A stretch of DNA of 64,000 bases from Aeromicrobium tamlense (GTDB lineage: Bacteria > Actinomycetota > Actinomycetes > Propionibacteriales > Nocardioidaceae): contig NZ_JACBZN010000001.1 of assembly GCF_013408555.1 (NCBI RefSeq), positions 1,736,001-1,800,000 of the forward strand, in the 5' to 3' direction. The translations under genes were made by a program, and so were the position numbers. The notes beneath the pieces were generated by a model, which had not been told where the DNA came from, searched no databases, and saw nothing but the letters and a program-made list of their open reading frames with translations. Each line of letters begins with the position of its first letter. The stretch's first letter is position 1. This document shows, piece after piece, positions 34,169 to 42,568 of this stretch.

Positions 34169-36154
34169 TCACGCGCGGGTCTGCCAGCGCTCCCGGATCG
34201 AGGGCGCGAGCCACGTCCAGACCATCGGCGTGGCCTCCTCGGAGAAGTGCAGCTGGTCGCGGAAGACCTCGATCCCGTGGCGCTCCTTGGCGAAGCCGCG
34301 CTGGCACTCGAGGGCGTCGTAGAGGTCGAGCACGGGCACCCCGTTCGCCTCCGCCCACGCGGTGAGCCAGCCGTTGATCCGGCGCGGATCGACCACCGTC
34401 TCGGCGATCTCGGGACGCTCGTCGAACCAGTCCTCGTCCTCCGCGTCGATCTGGTAGTCGCCGATCGAGTCGGCGCGGCACGGCAGCGTGGCCAGCTGCA
34501 CCTGCTGGACGTCGGCGGCCCGGGCGTCGGCGAGCAGCCCGTCGAGCTGCTCCTCCACGGCCGCGCGGTAGGCGGGATCGTCGACCTCGAGCAGGCTGCC
34601 GTCCTCGCGCTCGTGCGGCACGCCCAGCACCGAGCCCACCATGAGCACCAGGACCTCGGCGTCGGCGTCGCGCAGGTTCTCGGTCAGGTTCTCGCGGCCC
34701 TCGCGGCACGCGTCCGAGACCTCCTCCTGATTGCGCGGCGTCCAGTGGATCGTGAGCGGCAGCAGGCTGCAGCCCTCGGTGGCCAGGTCGGTGACCTGCA
34801 GGTCGGAGAAGGTGCGGTCGGGGAAGCCCTGCGCGAGGTAGTGGGCGACGGAGTCGCCGTAGAGCGCGGTGCGCACGGTCTCGTCCTGGGGCGCGTAGGT
34901 CGGGGTGCCGTCGACGAGCGCCGGCACCCGGCCCGCCTCGAGGTCCTCCTCGACGGTGGGCACGTCGCCCACCCGGACCGCAGCGAGGACGACCGCCGCG
35001 GTGGCGCCGACCGCCAGCACGCGGCCGCGATCGATCCCGCCGGTGAGCCGCGCGAGTCCGCCGAGCATGACCGGTACCTCGACGAGGTGGAAGCTCAGCG
35101 CCGCCAGCGCCAGCGTGACGAGCGAGCCCAGGATGAGGGTGCCCTCGACGGGCAGCGCCGGCGCGTAGCGGTCGAGCCACAGCTTCACGGGCCAGTGCCA
35201 CAGGTACAGCCCGTACGTGAGGATGCCGAGGTAGACCAGCGGCGCCACCGTGAAGACGCGGCGGAACAGACCCGGCCCGACCTGGACGGCGCCCGCCAGC
35301 CCGACGGCCGTGAGCGCCGCCAGCATGAGCATGCCGCCGGACTCGAACATGAACGGCGACAGCGGCGGCACGACGAAGAAGCAGGCGATCGACGTGAGCG
35401 TGGCCGCCCAGGCCCAGAAGGCCGCGACCCGCGGGCGCATGTCGGCGGGCCGGTGGCCGTCGCGGTCAGGCCCGACGGCGAAGGCGACCGCCATGCCGGC
35501 GAGCAGCGCCTGCACGCGGGTGTCGGTGCCGTAGTAGGCGTGGGCCTGCGCCTCGGTGGAGCCGACGCCCACCATGGCCGTCCAGACGGCCGAGGCGGTG
35601 GCGAGCGACGCGACGACGGCCACGCGCGCCCAGCGTCGGTGGACGAGGCGGATCAGCGCCATCACCAGGAACGGCGCGACGAGGTAGAACTGCTCCTCCA
35701 CCGCGAGGGTCCACACGTGGCGCAGGAAGGAGGGGTTGGCCCACTCGACGAAGTACTGGTCGGCCTGCTGGACCAGGCGCCAGTTCATGACGAAGCCCAT
35801 CGTGGCGAGGATGTCGCCGCGCATCGAGCGACGCGTGGCGTGATCCGCCGCGAGCACCCCCCACGTGGCGATCGCCAGCAGCATGATCGTCAGGGCCGGC
35901 AGCAGGCGCCGCGCGCGACGCCGGAAGAAGTCGACCACGTCGATCCGGCCCCGGCGCGCGTGCTCCTTGAGCATGATCATGACGATCACGTAGCCCGAGA
36001 AGACGAAGAACAGGCTGATGCCGACCCACGCGCCCTGCAGGGCCGAGACGCCGAAGTGGTAGAGCAGCAGGACGACGACGGCCAGGCCGCGCACGCCGTC
36101 GAGGGTCGCGCTGCGCGAGCCCTGGCTGTTCCTCAGGGAGAAGACCGAGCTCAT
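34169..36154 (-). CDS. Acyltransferase 3 - SGNH fusion (OafA/peptidoglycan O-acetyltransferase type)
   Basis: A 661-aa fusion. Residues about 15-370 are an acyltransferase-3 membrane domain with the start motif LDGVRGLAVVVLLLYHFG, SLFFVFSGYVI and the RRRARRLLPAL motif. The C-terminal domain is SGNH-like: the serine block is ALYGDSVAHYL and the terminal block is DQLHFSEEATPMVWTWL, so Ser, Asp and His are kept. Family enzymes carry acyl groups across the membrane and add them to surface glycans. The ATG overlaps the upstream stop as ATGA. A 7-bp inverted repeat overlaps its own stop (34154-34172). Confidence 0.88.
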   Translation of the reverse strand: MSSVFSLRNSQGSRSATLDGVRGLAVVVLLLYHFGVSALQGAWVGISLFFVFSGYVIVMIMLKEHARRGRIDVVDFFRRRARRLLPALTIMLLAIATWGVLAADHATRRSMRGDILATMGFVMNWRLVQQADQYFVEWANPSFLRHVWTLAVEEQFYLVAPFLVMALIRLVHRRWARVAVVASLATASAVWTAMVGVGSTEAQAHAYYGTDTRVQALLAGMAVAFAVGPDRDGHRPADMRPRVAAFWAWAATLTSIACFFVVPPLSPFMFESGGMLMLAALTAVGLAGAVQVGPGLFRRVFTVAPLVYLGILTYGLYLWHWPVKLWLDRYAPALPVEGTLILGSLVTLALAALSFHLVEVPVMLGGLARLTGGIDRGRVLAVGATAAVVLAAVRVGDVPTVEEDLEAGRVPALVDGTPTYAPQDETVRTALYGDSVAHYLAQGFPDRTFSDLQVTDLATEGCSLLPLTIHWTPRNQEEVSDACREGRENLTENLRDADAEVLVLMVGSVLGVPHEREDGSLLEVDDPAYRAAVEEQLDGLLADARAADVQQVQLATLPCRADSIGDYQIDAEDEDWFDERPEIAETVVDPRRINGWLTAWAEANGVPVLDLYDALECQRGFAKERHGIEVFRDQLHFSEEATPMVWTWLAPSIRERWQTRA

Positions 36155-38100
36155 CGCGTGACCTCCCGCGCCCGGTCGCGCACCGTCGGCGCCAGCCAGG
36201 TCCACACCATCGCCGCGGCCTCGTCGTCGAAGTGCAGGCCGTCGCTGAAGAGGGTCACGTCGTTGATCTCCTGCACGGGCCCGTCACCGCAGCCCAGCAC
36301 GTCGTAGAGGTCCACCAGCGGCACGGAGCGCGCACGCGCCCACGCCCGCACCCAGTCGTTGACGACGGAGGGCTCGGCGGTGGCGTCGATGACCTCGGGA
36401 TGGTCGGCGACGTACGTGGAGATGCCCGGGATCGTCGCCATCTGGCGCGGGTCGCGGCACGGCAAGGTGGCCACCTGCATCGTGGTGCCGGACTCGGCGG
36501 CGCCCTCCCGGAGGCGGTCGAGGGCGTCGAGCACCTCACGCCGGAATTGCGGCGACTCGAGCCAGATCGGCTCGCCGGCGGGGTCCTCGTGCGGGATCGC
36601 CGCGAACGTCGGCAGCATCACGAGCACGGTGTCCACGTCGGCGTCGCGCACGTTCGCGGCGAAGTCGCGCTTCGCGGCCCGGCACTCGTCGTCCTGCTGG
36701 AGCTCGCGGTAGGCGATGCGCGACTCGAGCAGGTCACACCCCGGCACGGCGAGCGAGGTCACCGAGAGGTCCTCGTACTGCTCCGCGGGGAAGACCTCGG
36801 CCAACCGGTCGGGCAGGGAGTCTCCGAACACGGCGATGCGGGTGGGCTCCTCCCCCGCCTCGTAGGCGGGCTGGCCGGCGCGCAGGGGCGGCACGTCGCG
36901 CGCCGCGACGGCCTGTCCGGTGGCGGGGACCTGCCCGACGAGCACCGCCATCACGACGACCGACGCGGGACCGACGACCGCCAGCCAGCCCGGCCGGCGC
37001 AGCCGCGGCACGAGGCCGCGCAGGCCGTGGTCGAGCACGGGCCGCTCGAGGTAGCGATAGCTGAGCGACGCCAGCAGGGTCGTGACGAGACAGCCGACCA
37101 CGATCTCGGCAGCGGTGCCGATCTGGGGCACGCCGCGCTCGATCCAGAGCTTGACGGGCCAGTGGTAGAGGTACAGCCCGTAGCTGCGCTCCCCGAGCCA
37201 CGCCAGCGGCCGCCAGCCGAGGACGTGGTGCACCGAGAGGTCGGGCCGGGCGACGCATGCCCACACGAGCACCGCCACGATCGCCGACTGCACGAGGATG
37301 CCGCCCCGCTCGAAGAACAGCGACGACATCGGGTCGACCAGGACGAGCGCGGTCAGCAGACCGAGGAGCGACGCCCAGGCAACCGGCTCGAGCACTCCCC
37401 GCGACGGGACGCGGCGGGTCACCGCTCCGGTCCCCGCCACGAGGTGCGCGAGGAGGACGCCCACGAGGAGGGACTGCACGCGGGTGTCCGTCCCGTAGTA
37501 GGCGTGCGCCTGCGCGGTGGCGTCGCCGACGCCGACCTGTGCGGTCCACCACGCCGAGGCGAGGGCCAGCAGCACCAGGACGACGGCTGCGATCCGGCGC
37601 GATCCCAGCCACGCCAGCACGGCGAGCAGCAGCGGGACGACCACGTAGAACTGCTCCTCGACCGACAGGGTCCAGGCGTGGCGCAGCATCGAGGCCGAGC
37701 CGAACTCGGCGAAGTACTGGTCGGCCTGCGCGATGAGCCGCCAGTTCATGACGAAGCCGAGGGTGGCCACGAGGTCGCCGCGCAGCTGGCGGCGCGCGGC
37801 GTCGTCGGCGAACGCCAGTCCCCACACCGCGAGGACGAGCAGCAGGGCGATGAGCGCCGGCAGCAGTCGGCGGGCGCGGCGTCGGTAGAAGCCCAGCAGG
37901 TCGACCCGCCCGAAGCGCTCACGCTCGACCAGGAGCAGCCGGGCGATGAGGAATCCGGAGAGGACGAAGAACACGTTGATGCCGGTCCAGGCACCGCCCA
38001 GGACAGTCAGGCCGAAGTGGTAGGCCATGAAGAGGAGCATGAAGCCGCCACGGATGCCGTCGAGCGAGGCGACCCGGGCGCGTGCCGGAGCCGCCGTCAC
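36151..38100 (-). CDS. Acyltransferase 3 - SGNH fusion, tandem paralogue
   Basis: A 649-aa paralogue of the downstream gene. The membrane domain begins SLDGIRGGFMLLFMAYHFG and has FFVLSGFLIARLLL, RRRARRLLPAL and WTLSVEEQFYVVVPL. The C-terminal SGNH domain has the serine block AVFGDSLPDRLAEVFP and ends SDGLHFDDEAAAMVWTWL. The GTG at 38100 overlaps the hddC-like stop (GTGA), so hddC and both acyltransferases form one operon with 4-nt overlaps. The two neighbours share layout and end motifs but clearly differ along the sequence, so they probably acylate different positions or with different acyl groups; that is inference. Confidence 0.88.
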   Translation of the reverse strand: MTAAPARARVASLDGIRGGFMLLFMAYHFGLTVLGGAWTGINVFFVLSGFLIARLLLVERERFGRVDLLGFYRRRARRLLPALIALLLVLAVWGLAFADDAARRQLRGDLVATLGFVMNWRLIAQADQYFAEFGSASMLRHAWTLSVEEQFYVVVPLLLAVLAWLGSRRIAAVVLVLLALASAWWTAQVGVGDATAQAHAYYGTDTRVQSLLVGVLLAHLVAGTGAVTRRVPSRGVLEPVAWASLLGLLTALVLVDPMSSLFFERGGILVQSAIVAVLVWACVARPDLSVHHVLGWRPLAWLGERSYGLYLYHWPVKLWIERGVPQIGTAAEIVVGCLVTTLLASLSYRYLERPVLDHGLRGLVPRLRRPGWLAVVGPASVVVMAVLVGQVPATGQAVAARDVPPLRAGQPAYEAGEEPTRIAVFGDSLPDRLAEVFPAEQYEDLSVTSLAVPGCDLLESRIAYRELQQDDECRAAKRDFAANVRDADVDTVLVMLPTFAAIPHEDPAGEPIWLESPQFRREVLDALDRLREGAAESGTTMQVATLPCRDPRQMATIPGISTYVADHPEVIDATAEPSVVNDWVRAWARARSVPLVDLYDVLGCGDGPVQEINDVTLFSDGLHFDDEAAAMVWTWLAPTVRDRAREVTR

Positions 38101-38801
38101 GCCCACGCCCGCCGTGCCTGCTCGAGGGCCTCGGGCGTCCCCACGTCGAGGAACTCCGCGTCGTCGCGGTGCGCGCGGACGTCGGCACTCGTGACCAGGC
38201 GCGGGAACACGTCGACCTCGACGGACAGCGGGACGGTGTCCGGCAGGCCGAGCAGGACCTCGCCGCGCATCACGTAGGTGCCGGCGTTCACGAGACCCGG
38301 TGCGGCCTCGGCGGGCTTCTCGTGGAACCCGGTGACGCGGTCGCCGTCGACCGACACCACGCCGTAGGCCCGGGCGTCGGACACCTCGCGCACGTGCAGG
38401 AGGACGGCGGCACCGGACTCCTCGAACACGCGCACCTGGGCGGCGAGGTCGTGCCGCGAGAGCAGGTCGCCGTTCACCACCACCACGGTGTCCCCGGGCG
38501 CGACGGTGCCGCGCGCGGCGAGCGCGAGCGCGCCCCCGGTGCCGAGCGGCTCGTCCTCGCGGCTGTACGACAGGCGCGCGCCCCACGCCTCGCCGGTGCC
38601 CAGCTGCTGCACGACCCGGTCGGCGCCGTACCCGACGGCGACGGTCACGTCCGGGACGCCGGCGGCGACGAGGCGACGGATCTGGTGGGCGACGAGAGGC
38701 TCTCCGCCCACCTCGACGAGAGGCTTGGGCAGGTCGCCGCTCGCGGCTCGCAGGCGGGTCCCGAGACCTCCGGCGAGAACGATCCCACGGCGCACAGACA
38801 C
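38097..38801 (-). CDS. hddC: Nucleotidyltransferase, probable D-glycero-alpha-D-manno-heptose 1-phosphate guanylyltransferase
   Basis: A 234-aa single-domain sugar nucleotidyltransferase. The signature AGGLGTRLRAASGDLPKPLVEVGGEP occupies about residues 9-34 (the G-x-G-x-R-L loop and catalytic Lys region), followed by LGTGGALALA and VVNGDLLSRHD for metal binding. Length (about 230 aa) and the VSVDGDRVTGFHEKP segment match HddC/RmlA-like heptose transferases. With gmhA, hddA and gmhB 18 kb away it would complete GDP-heptose synthesis. The call rests partly on that context; a hexose-1-phosphate enzyme is the alternative. GTG start, no clear Shine-Dalgarno. Confidence 0.75.
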   Translation of the reverse strand: MSVRRGIVLAGGLGTRLRAASGDLPKPLVEVGGEPLVAHQIRRLVAAGVPDVTVAVGYGADRVVQQLGTGEAWGARLSYSREDEPLGTGGALALAARGTVAPGDTVVVVNGDLLSRHDLAAQVRVFEESGAAVLLHVREVSDARAYGVVSVDGDRVTGFHEKPAEAAPGLVNAGTYVMRGEVLLGLPDTVPLSVEVDVFPRLVTSADVRAHRDDAEFLDVGTPEALEQARRAWA

Positions 38802-38848
38802 AGCCCTAACTCTTGGTTACCCGCGCGTACGCACGGCGTTCGCCATAG

Positions 38849-38854
38849 TAGTAT
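38849..38854 (+). promoter_or_regulatory. Predicted -10 (TAGTAT) for a leaderless transcript
   Basis: TAGTAT is followed by 7 nt and the ATG at 38862. It is close to the TATAAT consensus. The upstream ATG at 38853 overlaps the element, supporting the 38862 start. Confidence 0.5.
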
Positions 38855-38861
38855 GCGTCAC

Positions 38862-39332
38862 ATGCTCGACGACTCCGATGTGCGTTCTCGCCCCGTCCCC
38901 AACCTCGGGACGAAGGTGGCGATCCTCGCGGCGATCCCGTTCCTGGCGTACGGGATCTACCTGCTGCTGACGCCCATCACCGAGATCCAGACCAGCTCGG
39001 GCGCGATCTTCGAGTGCGGCTCCGCGCTGCAGCCGCCCGCGGACAAGTTCCAGGCCGGCGTGTGCGGTCCGATCAACACGCAGTACCTCTACGGTGCGCT
39101 CGCCTCCATCGTCGCCGCAGTGGGCATCGCCGGAGTCGGCGCGATGCTCTTCGGCTTCACGCACCAGGTCGAGCGCGCCCGCGGCGACCGGCACGGCTAC
39201 GCGGACGACTACGAGTACTCCGACCGCGACCGCGACCGCGACCGCGACGAGCGTGGCTCGGTGCGCGGCACCGACCGTGACGACCACTCCGACGGCGGCG
39301 CGCGGCGCCGACTCCTCGACGACGGACGCTGA
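38862..39332 (+). CDS. Two-helix membrane protein with Asp/Arg-repeat tail
   Basis: A 156-aa protein of unknown function. A short polar N-terminus is followed by two hydrophobic helices (about residues 15-36, KVAILAAIPFLAYGIYLL, and about 80-107, ASIVAAVGIAGVGAMLFGF). A loop between them contains two cysteines (FECGSALQ and GVCGP) that could form an extracytoplasmic disulfide. The tail after about residue 110 is cytoplasmic by topology and very low in complexity: DYEYSDRDRDRDRDERG followed by more Arg/Asp. No recognised domain is visible. It starts the plus-strand set with the acyltransferase and flippase and is divergent from hddC. Confidence 0.7.
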   Translation: MLDDSDVRSRPVPNLGTKVAILAAIPFLAYGIYLLLTPITEIQTSSGAIFECGSALQPPADKFQAGVCGPINTQYLYGALASIVAAVGIAGVGAMLFGFTHQVERARGDRHGYADDYEYSDRDRDRDRDERGSVRGTDRDDHSDGGARRRLLDDGR

Positions 39333-39365
39333 GACCCGCGGGCCCCGCCCGCCGCCTCGAACCTC

Positions 39366-41306
39366 ATGTCGGCTCCCACTCCTGCGCTGCGTGCGCGACT
39401 GCCCTACCGTCCCGCTCTCGACGGCCTGCGCGCGGTCGCGATCATCGGCGTCCTCGTCTTCCACCTCGACGAGCGATTCCTCCAGGGCGGCTGGCTGGGC
39501 GTCGACCTGTTCTTCGTCCTGTCGGGCTTCCTGATCACGAACCTCCTCGTCGCCGAGCAGGACCGCTGGGGCCGCATCAGCGTCGTCCGCTTCTGGGGCG
39601 CGCGCATGCGGCGACTGCTGCCGTCGCTCATCACGGTGCTGCTGGCCGTCTCGGTCGCCGCGTGGATCTGGACCCTCCCCGGCCGCCGCACCGCGGTCGC
39701 CTGGGACATCGTCTCCTCGCTGTTCTACGTCTCGAACTGGCGCTTCATGCTCGGCGACGAGCAGTACTTCGACCAGCTCTCGCTCCCCTCGCCGGTCCGC
39801 CACACGTGGTCGCTGTCGATCGAGGAGCAGTTCTACCTCGTCTTCCCGCTACTGCTGCTGCTCGTCAGCGCCGTGGTCCGGGCCCGGCGCCGGCAGTCGA
39901 TCGTCTTCGCGGCGCTCGCTGCCGCCTCGGCCCTCGCGATGGCCAACGGGTACGCGAACGGCACCGAGATCACCTCGCTCTACTACAGCACCGTCACGCG
40001 GGCGTTCGAGCTGCTGATCGGCGTCTGCGCCGCCCTGGTGCTGGGTCGGACCGCCTTCCGCGAGCGCCGCTCCTCGGTGCTGACCGATGTCACGGCCTGG
40101 GGCGCCCTGGCGCTCATCGTGGCGGCCATGGTGGTCACCGACTCGTCGGCCGCGGCCGTCTACCGCGGTGGTCTCGTGCTGGTCTGCCTGGCCGCGCTCG
40201 TCGCGATCCTTGCGGCCGCCAGCGGCACCGCAGGCACCTTCAACCGCGCGCTCGGCAGCCCGGTCCCCCGCTGGATCGGCCTCATCAGCTATCCCCTCTA
40301 CCTGTGGCACTGGCCGGTCATCGTCTACCTCAACTCGGGCACCACCGGACTCGACGGGCTCGCCCTCGACGTGGTCCGGGTGGGCGTGTCGGTGGTACTG
40401 GCGTGGCTCACCTACCGCTTCATCGAGGCGCCGATCCGGGGACGGCGACCCTTCTTCGCCTCCGCCCGGCGCGTCTCGCGAGCGATCACGATCATGGCCG
40501 CGCCCCTCGTGCTGACGAGCGCCTTCGTCGTCGCGCACTCCCAGCCGCCGCAGTCCGAGCTGGCCGGCTACGGTCCCCACTCCGACCTGCCTCCGCTCGA
40601 GCTGACCCCGGAGCCGTACACCGCCGAGGCGCGCCGCTCGACGATGCTGCTGGGCAACTCGATCCCGTTCAGCATCTACAAGAACGTCGCCACCCACGAG
40701 TTCCGCCAGCTCTCGATGAGTCAGACCACGCACCTGGGCTGCGACCCCTTCACCCTGCAGAAGGTCGTGGACGGCGAGGCCAACGAGCCCACCCGCAGCT
40801 GCCTGGACTGGCGCAAGGAGTGGCCCGCCCTGGTCGAGGCCGAGAAGCCCGACGTCCTGCTGTTCTTCGTCCCGCAGACGTTCGTGTCCGACCTCGTCCA
40901 CGACGACGAGGTCGCGACGTTCGGCACGCCCCAGCACGACGAGCTGATCCGCACCGCCCTCGACGAGGTGAACCGCAAGGCCGACGGCGCCGGCACGCTC
41001 GCGCTGTCGACGCTGGCCTGCCACGACATCCCGGCCTTCGACAAGACCGAGATGCAGCAGCTCAACGACATCGAGCGCGTCGAGCGGGTCAACTCCGTGG
41101 TCACCTCGTGGGCCAGCGAGAACCAGGTGCCCGTCGTCGACTCGTTCGCCGCGTTCTGCTCCGAGGGGTACAACCCCGTGCTGGGCGGCGATCCGCTGTA
41201 CGAGGACGGCCTGCACTTCACCGTGAAGTCCGCACCGCTGGTGTGGGCGTGGATGATGCCCCAGGTGCTGCGCTTCGCCGACGAGGCCCGGGGAGCGAGC
41301 TCGTGA
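39366..41306 (+). CDS. Acyltransferase 3 - SGNH fusion (GNS variant)
   Basis: A 646-aa fusion. The membrane domain opens ALDGLRAVAIIGVLVFHLDERFLQGGW and has DLFFVLSGFLITNLL, RMRRLLPSLITVL and WSLSIEEQFYLVFPL. The C-terminal SGNH-like domain has MLLGNSIPFSIYKN where the usual block I is GDS; the nucleophile Ser is kept and the Asp is replaced by Asn. The end block is YEDGLHFTVKSAPLVWAWM, so the Asp/His pair is kept. It would acylate a surface glycan. The stop overlaps the second flippase start (GTGA). No strong ribosome site precedes the ATG, and only 33 nt separate it from the small protein gene. Confidence 0.87.
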   Translation: MSAPTPALRARLPYRPALDGLRAVAIIGVLVFHLDERFLQGGWLGVDLFFVLSGFLITNLLVAEQDRWGRISVVRFWGARMRRLLPSLITVLLAVSVAAWIWTLPGRRTAVAWDIVSSLFYVSNWRFMLGDEQYFDQLSLPSPVRHTWSLSIEEQFYLVFPLLLLLVSAVVRARRRQSIVFAALAAASALAMANGYANGTEITSLYYSTVTRAFELLIGVCAALVLGRTAFRERRSSVLTDVTAWGALALIVAAMVVTDSSAAAVYRGGLVLVCLAALVAILAAASGTAGTFNRALGSPVPRWIGLISYPLYLWHWPVIVYLNSGTTGLDGLALDVVRVGVSVVLAWLTYRFIEAPIRGRRPFFASARRVSRAITIMAAPLVLTSAFVVAHSQPPQSELAGYGPHSDLPPLELTPEPYTAEARRSTMLLGNSIPFSIYKNVATHEFRQLSMSQTTHLGCDPFTLQKVVDGEANEPTRSCLDWRKEWPALVEAEKPDVLLFFVPQTFVSDLVHDDEVATFGTPQHDELIRTALDEVNRKADGAGTLALSTLACHDIPAFDKTEMQQLNDIERVERVNSVVTSWASENQVPVVDSFAAFCSEGYNPVLGGDPLYEDGLHFTVKSAPLVWAWMMPQVLRFADEARGASS

Positions 41307-42568
41307 GCCGGGCAGCACGCGCCACCTTCTCGAGCGGCACGATCGTCGCCGTCGCGATGATGGTGATGAACGTGGCGACGTACGGCTTCAACCTCGTCGC
41401 CGCACGGCTGCTCGTTCCTGCGGAGTTCGGCGCCCTCACCGCGCTGCTGAGCCTCATCCTCATCGCGAACGTCGTGGCGCTCGCCCTCCAGGCCTCGATC
41501 GCGCGCCGGATCTCGGTCCACCCCGACCACACGGTCCAGATCGTCCACACCGCCTCGCGGGTGGCGCTCGCCGTCTCGCTCGCGGTCGGCCTCGCCGTCG
41601 CGCTGTCGAGCCCAGTGCTGACGCCGGCCTTCTCCTTCGACTCGGTGCTCGCCGTGGTGTGGTGCGGGGCGATGCTCGTGCCGCTGACCCTCGCGGGCGC
41701 CCAGCTGGGCGTCGCGCAGGGCACCGGACGGTGGGGCAAGCTGGCCGCGCTCTACGTCGGCAACGGCTTCGGTCGGCTCTTCGGCGGCGTCGCCGGACTG
41801 CTCATCGAGCCCTCCGCCACCAGCGCGATGATGGGCCTGGCGATCGGCGCCTGGCTGCCCGTGGTCCTGGGGGCCGGGCTGCTCCGGGCCACCGGCACGG
41901 GCGACGTGCACAGCCGGCGTCCGCTCGTCTTCGAGACCGTCGCCTCGGCCGCCACCCTGCTGGCGTACTTCGCCTTCAGCAACGTCGACGCGCTCATCGC
42001 ACGCGGCGGCTTCGAGGCCCACGACAGCGGCCTCTACGCGTCAGGGCTCATCCTCACCAAGTCCACGCTGTTCCTGCCGCAGTTCGTCAGCGTCGTGTTC
42101 TTCCCGAGCATGGCCCGCGACACCTCCCACCGCACGCGCCTGCGCGCCGCCGGGCTGGTCGGCGTGCTGGGCCTCGCCGTCGTGGCGGGCAGCGCCCTGC
42201 TGCCGCAGCTCGCGCTGATCCTGGTCGGCGGCGACCAGTACCGCGAGGTCGCGGACGACCTGTGGCTGTTCGCGCTCTCGGGCACGTTCCTGGCCGTGGT
42301 CTACCTGCTGGTGTTCGACGCGCTCGCGCGCCGCTCCACCGGCGTCGCCGTCCTGCTGTGGGCGGCGTCGGCCACGGTGTTCGCCGTGGCGTGGTTCTGG
42401 CGGATCGACATCGTCGGCCTCGTGGTCACGATGGCGAGCGTGGCCGCCGTGGTGGCCGGCCTGCTGCTGGTGTGGCCGCTGCTGCGGCCCACTCCCCCGC
42501 GGGACGGCTCAGTGACCGGCCTCGTGCCAGGAGCGACCGACGCCGACGGACACGTCGAGCGGCACTGA
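41303..42568 (+). CDS. Oligosaccharide flippase (Wzx-like, MOP superfamily)
   Basis: A 421-aa polytopic protein with about twelve hydrophobic helices. The opening motif MNVATYGFNLVAARLLVPAEFGALTALLSL is typical of Wzx-type flippases. The middle contains NVDALIARGGFEAHDSGLYASG, matching the equivalent region of the first flippase at 32-33 kb. Two flippases in one locus suggest two lipid-linked substrates or two glycans. GTG start overlaps the acyltransferase stop; GGGGAG lies about 7 nt upstream. The last 60 bp overlap the 3' end of polA on the opposite strand. Confidence 0.85.
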   Translation: MSRAARATFSSGTIVAVAMMVMNVATYGFNLVAARLLVPAEFGALTALLSLILIANVVALALQASIARRISVHPDHTVQIVHTASRVALAVSLAVGLAVALSSPVLTPAFSFDSVLAVVWCGAMLVPLTLAGAQLGVAQGTGRWGKLAALYVGNGFGRLFGGVAGLLIEPSATSAMMGLAIGAWLPVVLGAGLLRATGTGDVHSRRPLVFETVASAATLLAYFAFSNVDALIARGGFEAHDSGLYASGLILTKSTLFLPQFVSVVFFPSMARDTSHRTRLRAAGLVGVLGLAVVAGSALLPQLALILVGGDQYREVADDLWLFALSGTFLAVVYLLVFDALARRSTGVAVLLWAASATVFAVAWFWRIDIVGLVVTMASVAAVVAGLLLVWPLLRPTPPRDGSVTGLVPGATDADGHVERH

